Below are positions 9,860 to 17,940 of a stretch of 43,376 bases of DNA, piece after piece. The stretch lies in assembly GCA_038329845.1 (NCBI GenBank), contig JBBQNJ010000039.1, positions 1 to 43,376 on the forward strand, written 5' to 3'. Under the pieces are notes generated by a model. The model was not told the DNA's origin and did not search any database. It saw only the letters and a program-made list of their open reading frames with translations. This DNA comes from JBBQNJ01 sp038329845. GTDB taxonomy: Bacteria > Planctomycetota > Phycisphaerae > Tepidisphaerales > Tepidisphaeraceae. The translations under genes and the position numbers were made by a program. The stretch's first letter is position 1, and each line of letters begins with the position of its first letter.

Positions 9860-10477
9860 ATGACCGCTTCGCCGCTTTTTTCGTTCAAACCCATCGTGAT
9901 TTTGTCGCTTGTGGCAGGGATGTGGGGATGGACCTCGCCCGCCAGCGCCCAGGAGGCCGCGGTGCGCATCGGAACGGTGAACACCGCCAAGGTCTTCACC
10001 GAGATGCAGGAGACGAAGGATCTGAAACAGAAGATGGACACCGATCGCAAGATCCTTGAAGGGACCGAGCTGGACAAGAAGGGACGGATCAAGTCGATCC
10101 AGGATGAGCGGGATCGTTTCAAGCCCGGCAGCGAGCAGTGGGAGCAGAAAAACGCCGAGCTGCTGCGCACGGCGATCGAGTTCGAGACCTGGGGCCGACT
10201 GACGCAGGCCAACGTGCAGCGCGAGCAGAAGATCCAGATGAAAAACCTGTTCGCCAAGATCCAGCAGGCGACGGCGGAGGTGGCGCAGGCCAAGGGGATC
10301 GACCTGGTGATCGCCGAGCAGGCGGCGGAATTTCCCGAGAACATCGACCAGATCAACGTGGATCAACTTCGCGGGTTGATCAACTCGCGGAATGTGCTGT
10401 ACTCGAACCCGGCGAAGGTGGACCTGAGCGCCGAGGTGGTGATCCAGCTCGACAAGAACTACAAGCAGGGCAAGTGA
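9860..10477 (+). CDS. OmpH/Skp-family periplasmic chaperone
   Basis: A 205-residue protein with signal peptide (cleavage after PASAQ, residue ~31) and the OmpH opening 'VRIGTVNTAKVF'. A long charged helical arm follows (~45–135, rich in K/E/Q), matching Skp, whose trimer holds unfolded outer-membrane proteins with helical tentacles. The C-terminal 'DLSAEVVIQLDKNYK' is a typical family ending. ATG 9860 is set by GGAG at 9850–9853, and bamA stops 17 bp upstream, so the two are co-transcribed. lpxD follows after ~200 bp of repeat-rich spacer. Confidence 0.88.
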   Translation: MTASPLFSFKPIVILSLVAGMWGWTSPASAQEAAVRIGTVNTAKVFTEMQETKDLKQKMDTDRKILEGTELDKKGRIKSIQDERDRFKPGSEQWEQKNAELLRTAIEFETWGRLTQANVQREQKIQMKNLFAKIQQATAEVAQAKGIDLVIAEQAAEFPENIDQINVDQLRGLINSRNVLYSNPAKVDLSAEVVIQLDKNYKQGK

Positions 10478-10485
10478 CTGCGCCC

Positions 10486-10577
10486 TCGACGGCGACAATT
10501 CAACGGGGGACGCCGCCCCCGCGGGGGTCGGTCGAGTGCTTGAGGGTCACGGTCACTTCGACGGCGACGATTCAACG
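10486..10577. repeat. 20-bp direct repeat in the ompH–lpxD spacer
   Basis: TCGACGGCGACAATTCAACG at 10486–10505 recurs at 10558–10577 with one change, each followed by a similar GGACGCCGC-containing stretch. The spacer is otherwise C-rich low-complexity sequence. Its role is unknown. Confidence 0.5.
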
Positions 10578-10676
10578 CGGACGCCGCGCCCGCCGCCCCG
10601 GCCCCCCCGATCCCCCCGCCCCCCCAGGCGCTTCGGATCGTGGCGGCCATGCATCATCGCCGCCGAGGAGGATTTC

Positions 10677-11720
10677 ATGCACACCCTGAGCCGGATCGCC
10701 CAGGCGCTGGACGCGCCCATCCCTTCGGGCGCGCTGCCGTCGATGGCCCTTCGCGGGGTGGCGGGATTGAATGACGCCGGCCCGGACGAGCTGTCGTACC
10801 TGTCGTCGCGTAAGTGGCTCAAGCAGCTTCCGCGCTCGCGGGCCGGGGTGATAATCGCGCCGCGCTCGTTCAAAATTCCCGCCGAAACCCGCGCCATTAT
10901 TCTCGCCGTCGACAATGCCGAGCTGGCGATGGCGACGGCGCTGCGCCTGTTCGCCCCACCGGTGCCGGCGCCGCCCGCCGGGGTCGATCCGGCGGCGCGG
11001 GTGGCGCAGACGGCGAGCCTGGGCGAGTCCGCGGCGATCGGGCCGTTCGCCGTCGTTGGCCAGCGCGCCGTTATCGGGGCCCGCTCGGTGATCCATCCCG
11101 GGGTGTACATCGGCGACGATGTGCGGATCGGCGACGATTGCGTGATCCTGCCCAATGTGGTCATTCGCGAGCGCATCGAGATCGGCCATCGCGTCATCAT
11201 CCATGCCGGCGCGGTGATCGGCTCGGACGGCTTCGGCTATCACTGGGACGGAACGCAACACGTGAAGGTTCCCCAGATCGGCACGGTGGTGATCGAAGAC
11301 GATGTCGAGATCGGCTCGTGCGCCTGCGTGGACCGGGCCAAGTTCGCCCAGACCCGCATCGGCCGCGGAACCAAGATCGACAACCTCGTGCAGGTCGGTC
11401 ACAACGTGATCATCGGGCCGCACTGCATCGTTACCGGTCAGGTGGGTCTGGCCGGAAGCGTAACGCTGGGCGCTGGGGTGGTGCTCGGCGGACAAAGCGC
11501 CGTGCGCGACCATGTCAAACTCGGGGACGGAGCGATGGTGGCGGCCTGTTCGGCGGTGGCGGCGGACGTGGGTCCGCAGCAGACGGTCAGCGGCCTGCCG
11601 GCCCTGCACCATCGCCAGAGCCTGCGCGAACAGGCGGCCCTGCGCCGCCTGCCGGATTTGGTGGTGCAGGTGAGGAAACTCCAGGACGAGGTCGATCGCC
11701 TCCTCGCCGCGGGGCGCTGA
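10677..11720 (+). CDS. lpxD: UDP-3-O-(3-hydroxyacyl)glucosamine N-acyltransferase
   Basis: Transfers the second 3-hydroxyacyl chain in lipid A synthesis. The 347-residue protein has the N-terminal uridine-binding domain (~1–95), then a left-handed beta-helix of hexapeptide repeats (~100–315). 'GSDGFGYHWDG' and 'DNLVQVGHNVIIG' carry the conserved histidines, the second being the catalytic base position. A C-terminal helix ('VRKLQDEVDRLLAAG') matches the trimer-capping helix. ATG 10677 has AGGAGG 5 nt upstream. It follows bamA and ompH as in many Gram-negative genomes; no lpxA, lpxB or fabZ is in the window. Confidence 0.95.
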   Translation: MHTLSRIAQALDAPIPSGALPSMALRGVAGLNDAGPDELSYLSSRKWLKQLPRSRAGVIIAPRSFKIPAETRAIILAVDNAELAMATALRLFAPPVPAPPAGVDPAARVAQTASLGESAAIGPFAVVGQRAVIGARSVIHPGVYIGDDVRIGDDCVILPNVVIRERIEIGHRVIIHAGAVIGSDGFGYHWDGTQHVKVPQIGTVVIEDDVEIGSCACVDRAKFAQTRIGRGTKIDNLVQVGHNVIIGPHCIVTGQVGLAGSVTLGAGVVLGGQSAVRDHVKLGDGAMVAACSAVAADVGPQQTVSGLPALHHRQSLREQAALRRLPDLVVQVRKLQDEVDRLLAAGR

Positions 11721-12176
11721 GATTCAGAGGAATACGAGATCGCGGGGTTATCCAGGCGACACGGAGACATCCAGCAGGGGCCGGGACATCCAGCAGGGAC
11801 GGGGAATCCAGCAGAGGCGGGACATCCAGCAGAGGCGGGGCATCCAGCAGAGGCCGGGGCATCCACCAGGGACAGGGACATTCCGCCGAGGCGGGACTTC
11901 CGACAGGGACGGGACATCCAGCAGGGACGGGGACATTCACAATATTCCCCCCCCCCGGGCCGTCGGTCCCCCACCATCGCCGCGTCCCGCGAATATTCTG
12001 GATGTCCCCTTCGCCGCTGCGATCCTCGCAACGTCGTGCATTTGACGATCGTGTCCGGCGACATAGGATCACTGACGCTTGGCCGGACGTGCCTCGGCTG
12101 GCGGCAACGAATCGGATTCCGGCCAGCGCCAGGGTTGGCGATGAACCGGCACCCATCTACCTCAAGGAGTTTTTCC
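11721..12176. other. Intergenic region lpxD to the secreted-protein gene
   Basis: Besides the tandem array it holds a run of ten cytosines near 11946–11957 and the 5' region of the downstream gene, whose Shine-Dalgarno AAGGAG lies at 12164–12169. No RNA gene or additional reading frame is convincing. Confidence 0.35.
11766..11940. repeat. Degenerate ~17–20-bp tandem repeat array
   Basis: About nine copies of a unit near GACATCCAGCAGGGACGGG (variants GAGGCGG, GGGGCCGG) run head to tail with little drift. The array lies between lpxD and the next gene. A reverse-oriented match, GGATGTCC, occurs at 11999–12006. There are no spacers of constant length, so it is not a CRISPR array. Confidence 0.7.
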
Positions 12177-14012
12177 ATGTTCCACGGTCGTCGGATGACG
12201 TTGGCGGCGGTATTTTGCTTGACGTGTAGCTTTCTTATCGGCTCGGCGGCAGGCGCCGGGGTTCTCGATCAAGCACCCGCCGATGCGTGGCTGGTGCTGA
12301 AGGTGAAGAACCTCACGCAGACCAGCCAGGCGATTGCCAAGCTGAGCCAGGATTGGGGCGTGGCGATGATGGCGCCGCCGCTGGCCGATCCGCTCGGCAC
12401 GCTCCAGGAAGAGCTCCAGATCAACCAGGGCCTCGACGTCAACGGCGACATGGCGTTCATCATGGTCAATCCCGACGCCGTCGGGGGCCGGCCCGACCAG
12501 GCCATGCTCATCCTTCTGCCGGTGAGCGATTACGACGGATTCATCAAAAATTTCGGCAATCCCCAGGTGAACGGCGACGTGACCCAGGTGGCGATCGGGC
12601 CGCGCGGAATGCCGGGGTTCATCGCCCATTGGGGTCAGTACGCGGCGATGAGCCCGAACGTGAAGCTGGTCTCGGAGAAACCCGCGGGGATTAAGGCTCC
12701 GGGCGTGGTGCAAAGCCGGCTGGACGACCAGGACATGGTGCTGATGGCCAATATTCAGGCGATGCGGGCCAAGGTGCTGCCGGAGTTTCAGAAGAACCGT
12801 GAGAACATGCAGCGCACGATGGAGCGCGACATGAAGCGTTCCGGGGCCGACCCGGCGGCGATCCCGGCGATCCGGGCCAGCCTGGACGTGGTGATGAACG
12901 GCGTGCAGCGCATCCTGCAGGAGACCCAGGCCACGACGCTGGGGTTAAAGTTCACGGACACGGGGCTGAAGGTGAACATGCTCGCGGAGTTCGAGCCAGG
13001 AACGTACTCGGGCAAGATGGTGGCGGGGCTGAAGACCAGCGCCGACTCGTTGCTGGGCGGACTGCCTTCGGGGTCGTACATCGCCTACGGCGGAATGGTC
13101 ATCGACGGCGAAGCGATCAACACGCTGATCGACGATGCCAGCGCCCCGATCCTCAAGGAAGTCGGCGCCGGCGCACCGGAAAAGCAGAAAGCGATCAATG
13201 ACTACGTGGCGGCGATGAAGCAGTTCGTCCTCTCGGCCACAGCGCAGACCTTCGGGCTGTTGTCGCCGCAGGGCAACGTCGGTGAATCGGCGATGATCCA
13301 GGGCCTGACCGTGATGACGGGCGACTCGGCGGCGATGATGCAGGAATGGCGCAAGGCGATGGCTTTGGAGAACGACTTGATGAAGGCGTTTACGCCCGAG
13401 GGCGGAGCCTTGGTGACCACGACGCTCACCGAACAAGCCAAGACGATCGAGGGCGTGACGTTCGATCAATTCCAGGCCGACATGAAGGCCGACAACGCCA
13501 CCCCCGAGCAGAAGCAGATCACCGACTTGATGAAGTTGATGTACGGTCCGAACGGAATGTCGGGACTGATCGGCGCTGTCGATGCCAGGCACGCGATCAG
13601 CCTGATCGGCGTTGACGACGCGATGGCCGCCAAGGCGATCGCCGCGGTGCGTGAGGGCGTGGCACCGGTGGCCGAGGCCGCGGCGCTGGCCGAAGTGACG
13701 CAGAACCTACCCGCCAAGCGGGTCGGCGTCGTCTACGTCGCCTTGGACGAAATGGCCCGCGCCGGGATGCACGTGGCCGAGCAGTTTGGATTCGCCGCCG
13801 GGAAAAATGTGAAACTGCCCCCGAACCTCCCCCCGATGGGCATGAGCCTGGGGACGGAAAAGAGCGCGGTGCAGGTGGATGTGTACATTCCCTCGCAGAC
13901 GATCCGCAGCATCATCGCCGCGGGCATGCAGGCGATGATGGAAGGCCAGCAAGGCGGCGGCGCGGGCGGGGCGGGCGGCCCGGGCGCGGCACCAGGGCCG
14001 GACGGACAGTGA
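12177..14012 (+). CDS. Hypothetical secreted protein, 611 residues
   Basis: Not recognised. ATG 12177 has AAGGAG 7 nt upstream. The product begins with a clear signal peptide (basic MFHGRR, hydrophobic LAAVFCLTCSFLIGS, probable cleavage after AAGA near residue 27). The mature part is long, soluble-looking and rich in Ala/Met/Gln. It has no transmembrane segments and a Gly/Ala/Pro-rich tail (GGGAGGAGGPGAAPGPDGQ). The first mature stretch 'LDQAPADAWLVLKVKNL' resembles the opening of large secreted planctomycete proteins of unknown role. Position after bamA–ompH–lpxD suggests an envelope location. The last 14 codons and stop are part of a 93-bp tandem duplication. Confidence 0.8.
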   Translation: MFHGRRMTLAAVFCLTCSFLIGSAAGAGVLDQAPADAWLVLKVKNLTQTSQAIAKLSQDWGVAMMAPPLADPLGTLQEELQINQGLDVNGDMAFIMVNPDAVGGRPDQAMLILLPVSDYDGFIKNFGNPQVNGDVTQVAIGPRGMPGFIAHWGQYAAMSPNVKLVSEKPAGIKAPGVVQSRLDDQDMVLMANIQAMRAKVLPEFQKNRENMQRTMERDMKRSGADPAAIPAIRASLDVVMNGVQRILQETQATTLGLKFTDTGLKVNMLAEFEPGTYSGKMVAGLKTSADSLLGGLPSGSYIAYGGMVIDGEAINTLIDDASAPILKEVGAGAPEKQKAINDYVAAMKQFVLSATAQTFGLLSPQGNVGESAMIQGLTVMTGDSAAMMQEWRKAMALENDLMKAFTPEGGALVTTTLTEQAKTIEGVTFDQFQADMKADNATPEQKQITDLMKLMYGPNGMSGLIGAVDARHAISLIGVDDAMAAKAIAAVREGVAPVAEAAALAEVTQNLPAKRVGVVYVALDEMARAGMHVAEQFGFAAGKNVKLPPNLPPMGMSLGTEKSAVQVDVYIPSQTIRSIIAAGMQAMMEGQQGGGAGGAGGPGAAPGPDGQ

Positions 14013-14156
14013 TGGCGCATTCGAGGCGGCGAACCGTTCGTCGCGGTTGAGCCATTTTCGCGGACGGGCGGCCCGGGCGCGGTGCCGGGGCCGGACGGAC
14101 AGTGATGGCGCGTTCGAGGCGACGAACTATTCGCCGCGGTTGAGCCATTTTCGCGG
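13971..14156. repeat. 93-bp tandem duplication over a gene's 3' end
   Basis: Bases 13971–14063 and 14064–14156 are two copies of the same 93-bp unit, differing at a handful of positions. The first copy contains the last 14 codons and TGA of the 611-residue gene plus 51 bp downstream. The second copy carries the same codons and stop out of use. The start of a possible third partial copy follows. Confidence 0.85.
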
Positions 14157-14215
14157 GCGGGCGACCCTGGCGTCGTCCGCCCGTGATTTTTTTCGATCCG
14201 CCGGCCCGATCGGTA

Positions 14216-14221
14216 TATAGT
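14216..14221 (+). promoter_or_regulatory. -10 box of the DUF1444 gene, leaderless layout
   Basis: TATAGT ends 8 nt before ATG 14230, and no Shine-Dalgarno is present. A -35 hexamer is weak (TTTCGA at 14191–14196, 19-bp spacing). Confidence 0.45.
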
Positions 14222-14229
14222 GCAACGCC

Positions 14230-15021
14230 ATGGGCGAGCTGAACCGCGAACAATTCATCGAAAAAGTGATCTCCGCGGTGCGCGCCCGCTTTCCACTGGT
14301 CAAACTCGCCCGCGCCGAGCAGCAGAGTTTTTCGCTCACGGTCAATGGGGATGTGGCATCACTCGAGAGCCTCTACCGCGCCGTCAATCTGCATCCGCAA
14401 AGCGCCGCCCGGCAGATTGAGCGATGGATGGTCGAGCTGCTTCGCGCCGCCGAAGGCCAGCCCGATCAGACCGCGTCGTACGACCAGGTGAAGGATCGCA
14501 TCCTGCCGATGATCCTGGCCCGCGAGCCGGGCGCTGACCTTCGCTCACGCGTGATCAGCCAGCCGTTCGTCGCCGACCTGCACATCGCCTACGCCATCGA
14601 CGGCGACCGAATGATCGCCTACATCCCCGAAGTAGCGTTCAACGGTTGGGGAATCTCGATCGACGAGTTGCATTCCACGGCGCTTGCCAACCTCACCGCC
14701 CGCAGCGAGGCGATGCAGGCGCACGGCGTTCAGGGCGACGGTGGCGAGGTACTCTTGATGCTGTTTCAGAAGCTCGACGGCTACGATGCCAGCCGCGTTC
14801 TGTTGCCCACGCTGCACGATCGGCTCCGCGAGCACCTCGGCACGCCGTTCGCCGCCGCCATTCCCAACCGCGATGTGCTGCTGTGCTTTCGCAACGACCC
14901 GGCCAACGTCCAGCGAATCCGCGAGCAGGTGGGCATCGACTATCGCCACATGCCCCACCAGGTGACGGATCGACTTTTGCTGGTGACCGCCGACGGGATC
15001 GCCGCCCATGACGCGGAGTAA
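14230..15021 (+). CDS. DUF1444 (UPF0354/YtpQ-like) family protein
   Basis: A 263-residue soluble protein with the DUF1444 layout: an N-terminal 'FIEKVISAVRARFP' helix, a central 'ILPMILARE' and 'AYIPEVAFNGWGISIDELHSTALANL', and the C-terminal 'IPNRDVLLCFRND' and 'YRHMPHQVTDRLLLVTADGI'. The family's function is unknown. The ATG directly follows a -10 element without a ribosome-binding site. Its last 13 codons lie in the first copy of an 89-bp tandem repeat. It converges on the acylphosphatase gene. Confidence 0.75.
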   Translation: MGELNREQFIEKVISAVRARFPLVKLARAEQQSFSLTVNGDVASLESLYRAVNLHPQSAARQIERWMVELLRAAEGQPDQTASYDQVKDRILPMILAREPGADLRSRVISQPFVADLHIAYAIDGDRMIAYIPEVAFNGWGISIDELHSTALANLTARSEAMQAHGVQGDGGEVLLMLFQKLDGYDASRVLLPTLHDRLREHLGTPFAAAIPNRDVLLCFRNDPANVQRIREQVGIDYRHMPHQVTDRLLLVTADGIAAHDAE

Positions 15022-15234
15022 TGCCAACCCCCGCGGGAGCGGCGAAGCTCAGTGACAGCTCGAATCTTCGGGTGACGGCCGAAGGGATCGCGGCTCATGA
15101 CACAAGTTGAGGCCAGGCCACGCGGGAGCGGCAAGGTTCAGTGGCAGCTCGAATCTTCAGGTGACGGCCGAAGGGATCGCGGCCCATGTCACACGTCAAG
15201 GCCAGGCGACGCGGGGGCGGCAAAGTTCAGTGGC
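14983..15234. repeat. Three-copy 89-bp tandem repeat between convergent genes
   Basis: The units start at 14983, 15072 and 15161, each with GTGACSGCCGAMGGGATCGC. The first begins within the DUF1444 gene and includes its stop; the third runs into the 3' end of the acylphosphatase gene and includes that stop (15227–15229). The unit therefore equals 'end of gene A + spacer + end of gene B', triplicated. Confidence 0.85.
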
Positions 15235-15496
15235 GAATTTGGAACTGCCGAAATTCGCCCGTGGCGGGCGCTGTGTCGAGATCGACCCCGCGGATATAGC
15301 CGTCCATTCGCTGGCGCACCTGGTCGATCAATTGGTCCATTTCGGTGTCAGGGCCTTCCATGACCAGCTCGACCCGCCCATCCGGAAGATTACGCACAAA
15401 CCCCTGGACTGCGTGCTGCAACGCGATGTTTTTGACGGTATAGCGAAAGCCGACGCCCTGAACCCGCCCGGTGAAATAGCATTTTCGTCGATGCAT
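15227..15496 (-). CDS. Acylphosphatase
   Basis: Hydrolyses acyl phosphates such as acetyl- or carbamoyl-phosphate. At 89 residues it has the normal length of the family. 'GRVQGVGFRYTV' (residues ~10–21) provides the phosphate-binding loop with the catalytic arginine, and 'GFVRNLPDGRVELV' (~33–46) supplies the catalytic asparagine. 'FQIRH' closes the ferredoxin-like fold. ATG 15496 has only a weak GGGA upstream. The parvulin gene lies in the same direction but ~550 bp upstream, so it is probably transcribed alone. Confidence 0.93.
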   Translation of the reverse strand: MHRRKCYFTGRVQGVGFRYTVKNIALQHAVQGFVRNLPDGRVELVMEGPDTEMDQLIDQVRQRMDGYIRGVDLDTAPATGEFRQFQIRH

Positions 15497-15623
15497 GGCG
15501 TTTCCCGATCAAGAACTCGATAGCGCTACGCGCAAGACGATAGATTAACTTAATCGACGCCCTTGAAGCAAGGAAAAATTGACACGCAGGTTGAGGACGG
15601 TTGAAGGGGTGACGGGTCGCATT

Positions 15624-15696
15624 CGTTAGCCCGAAGCGCCAGCGAGGAGATCAGGCGGTGAAGGGCCGAGTTCGTTAGCCCGTAGCGCCAGCGAGG
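15624..15696 (+). repeat. Two copies of the dispersed CGTTAGCCCGAAGCGCC repeat
   Basis: A 24-bp sequence starting CGTTAGCCCGAAGCGCC and ending AGCGAGG occurs at 15624–15647 and 15673–15696 (one base changed), each followed by AGATCAGG. The same 24-mer is found at 20247–20270, 35584–35607 and 35673–35696, always in this orientation. Confidence 0.8.
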
Positions 15697-15739
15697 AGAT
15701 CAGGGGGAGGGGTTGGGAAGGCGAAGGGGGCGAAGAATA

Positions 15740-15896
15740 CACCACGAAGCCGAAGGACACGAAGGGCTTTCTCTTTTTTCTCCGCGCGTTTCGTTCTGCG
15801 TCTACGCAAGGTCGCTTCGTCCGCTTCTCCCCGCAGCGATCAATCCAGTCGGCCCGGATGGAAAACCCCCTTCGTGTTCTTCGCGCTTTCGTGGTG
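15740..15896. repeat. Inverted-repeat element (~157 bp)
   Basis: CACCACGAAGCCGAAGGACA and the bases after it (to 15770) are matched in inverted, imperfect form at 15864–15896 (reverse complement begins CACCACGAAAGCGCGAAGAA). The arms are ~31 bp with a 93-bp centre lacking coding potential. It has the architecture of a miniature transposon or a long hairpin. Confidence 0.5.
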
Positions 15897-15911
15897 AAAT
15901 ATTCGTGGGGG

Positions 15912-16016
15912 TTGAATCTCCCCCATCGTGAACCATCCTCCCGCGCTGCGCTTTCTGGGTGAAATATCCCTAGGGACTGAGCCTCCCCCATCGTGAAATA
16001 TCCTCCCACGCCGCGC
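15912..16016. repeat. Imperfect 64-bp direct repeat
   Basis: The phrase CTCCCCCATCGTGAA followed by CATCCTCCCGCGCTGCGCT (from ~15918) recurs from ~15982 with small changes. Both copies are followed or preceded by GTGAAATAT. This spacer has no gene. Confidence 0.5.
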
Positions 16017-16046
16017 TGCTCGCTTCGCTCCTTCGCCTCTTGGCGG

Positions 16047-16988
16047 TTAATTCGACCCCGCCGGCTCGGTCGCGGGGGCCGGGCCGAAATAGGATTCATC
16101 GAGCATCGGCTTGGATTGGGACCGGGCCTTTTCGATCGTCTCTTCGAGTTTCGCCTGCGCCACCCGGTCTTTCAAATCGCCCTTGATCTCGCCGGCGGAC
16201 GGCGTGGTGCGGGCCTGCAACTGGATGATGTGCCATCCAAACTGCGAGCGAACGGGCGGGCTGATCTCGTTGATCTTCAGCTTCGCCGCCGCCTCTTCGA
16301 ACGGCTTGACCATCTGGCCCTTGGTGTAGGCGCTGAGCTCTCCGCCCTGCACCGCCGAGCCGCGATCGGCCGATTCGGCCTTGGCGACCGTGGCGAAGTC
16401 CTCTCCGCCGCTCACCCGTTTGTAGACCTCATCCGCCTTGGCCTGGGCTTGGGCTTCGGTCAGTTCCGGCTGGCTCTTGTCGGCCGGCACCGGCGAACCG
16501 GGAGTGCGGATGAGGATGTGCCGAGCCTTGGTCTCGGAAAACTCGTCCTGGTGCGACTTGAAATAGTCATTGACCGATGCCTCGTCCAGGCCCGATTGCA
16601 CATTCTCGGCCAGCGCCTGGGCCAGCACCTGGTCCTTGAGCAGCTCGAGCTTTTTTTGCACCTTCGGCTGCTCATCGAGTTTGCGCTTTTTCGCTTCCTG
16701 CGCCATCAGCTTCATCTTCACCAGTTGCTCGGCGATCATCCGCCGGCCCGAGGGCTGCTGGGTCATCATCTGCACCTGGGGCGGCAGTTCGTTGAGGAAC
16801 TCGGCGAACTGGCCGGCGGTGATCGCCTCATCGCCCACCTTGAGCACCACTGTCGAGGGGTCCACCGCCGGAGAAGACGCCGCCGGTTCAGAAGCACCGG
16901 GAGCGGCGGGCACCTGCGCGCGGGCCACGCCGCTGATCATCGTCGCCGCGGCGAGAACAAAAAAACCTTGAATCAAGATTGCCTTCAA
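16047..16988 (-). CDS. Parvulin-type peptidyl-prolyl isomerase (PpiC/SurA/PrsA-like)
   Basis: A 313-residue exported foldase. TTG 16988 is chosen because GGAG lies 7 nt upstream and the protein then opens with a signal peptide (KAILIQGFFVLAAATMISGVARA, cleavage near residue 25). A SurA_N-like helical region follows (~45–150: 'VGDEAITAGQFAEFLNELP'). The parvulin domain (~165–275) starts at 'ARHILIRTPGS', has 'GGELSAYTKGQMVKPFEEAA', and ends 'SQFGWHIIQLQ' with the family histidine. Outer-membrane biogenesis genes nearby suggest a periplasmic chaperone role. An Ala/Pro/Ser linker lies after the signal peptide. Confidence 0.9.
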   Translation of the reverse strand: MKAILIQGFFVLAAATMISGVARAQVPAAPGASEPAASSPAVDPSTVVLKVGDEAITAGQFAEFLNELPPQVQMMTQQPSGRRMIAEQLVKMKLMAQEAKKRKLDEQPKVQKKLELLKDQVLAQALAENVQSGLDEASVNDYFKSHQDEFSETKARHILIRTPGSPVPADKSQPELTEAQAQAKADEVYKRVSGGEDFATVAKAESADRGSAVQGGELSAYTKGQMVKPFEEAAAKLKINEISPPVRSQFGWHIIQLQARTTPSAGEIKGDLKDRVAQAKLEETIEKARSQSKPMLDESYFGPAPATEPAGSN

Positions 16989-17187
16989 AACAATGCTCCG
17001 GTGGGGTTGCCTGTCGATTGTCGCCGCGACGGCGGCGGCGAATCCGATCCACCCGCGGCCGAAACGATCAGCCCGCGGGCAAAACATGCTGATGCTGGCT
17101 ATCATAGGCTCAACGCCGGCGCACGCCAGCGGCTAAATCGCACACAATGCCGGCGTCGAGTCGCAAGTGTCCCTTACCGAGGATCGG

Positions 17188-17676
17188 ATGAAGAACATTA
17201 ATGAAGCGATCGTGTTCGGATTGAACAAATCGGCCGCGCTGCTCGAGCGCTATGTCGCGGATCTGTCCCCGTCGGAATATCTACACCGGCCAGCGCCCAA
17301 GGCCAACTGCGTGGCCTGGCTGCTGGGACATCTGACCCAGAGTGACCGCGGGGCGATAAATCGCCTGGGCGCAGAAGACCTGCCGGTCCTGCCGGATGAG
17401 TTCGACCAGCGATTCGGCCGCGATGAGACCTCCGCCGGGGCCAGCGATTTCGGCGATGTCGCAGCGCTCCTGCCGTTGTTCAAGGCCCACCGTCAACGGC
17501 TGATCGAGGCGGTCGAATCGACCGATCCCCAGCGACTTTCCGCAGCGCTGGACAAACCGCATCCGATGTTCGGCACGCTGGCCGAACTGGCATCGTTCAT
17601 GTCGATCCACACGGCCATGCACGCCGGCCAGATCACCACCATCCGCCGCAGCCTGGGCAAGCCGCCACTGGTGTAG
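17188..17676 (+). CDS. DinB-family protein
   Basis: A 162-residue four-helix-bundle protein. The DinB pattern is visible as 'CVAWLLGHLTQSDRGAINRLG' with the first metal-ligand histidine, and 'SFMSIHTAMHAGQITTIRRSLG' with the H-x3-H pair near the C-terminus. Family members bind a divalent metal; many are thiol-dependent transferases, and the substrate here cannot be read from sequence. ATG 17188 has GAGGA 4 nt upstream; an in-frame GTG at 17167 has no such site. Confidence 0.85.
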   Translation: MKNINEAIVFGLNKSAALLERYVADLSPSEYLHRPAPKANCVAWLLGHLTQSDRGAINRLGAEDLPVLPDEFDQRFGRDETSAGASDFGDVAALLPLFKAHRQRLIEAVESTDPQRLSAALDKPHPMFGTLAELASFMSIHTAMHAGQITTIRRSLGKPPLV

Positions 17677-17940
17677 GCGGAATCGACGCCGGCGGAATCG
17701 ACGCCGGGGCGTGGACCGGCCCAACCTCCCGCGATGCGGCACGCCGCCGCGCGCAGCCGGTCACCGGCATCCGGCTCGGCAGATCGCGGCGCGCAGCCGG
17801 ACCCCGGCGTTCGGCCCGGTAGACCGCCCCGCGAATGCGGTCTCCGGCGCGGTCCCCGGCGTTCGGCCCTGCCTCGCGTAGTCCCGCGCCCGAGCCCCGC
17901 GCCCGAGCCCCGCGCGCCTGGGATCGTCCGGCTCGCGGCG
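17677..17940. other. GC-rich low-complexity spacer
   Basis: Contains short tandem repeats: GGCGGAATCGACGCC twice from 17677, two GCGCAGCCGG phrases, and a doubled CCCGCGCCCGAG near 17882–17906. It separates the convergent DinB and EF-G-like genes. No T-rich terminator is present. Confidence 0.4.

Noticed and set aside
11766..11940. Possible CRISPR array
   Set aside because: Repeats are 17–20 bp, contiguous and degenerate, without unique spacers of constant length, and there are no cas genes in the window.
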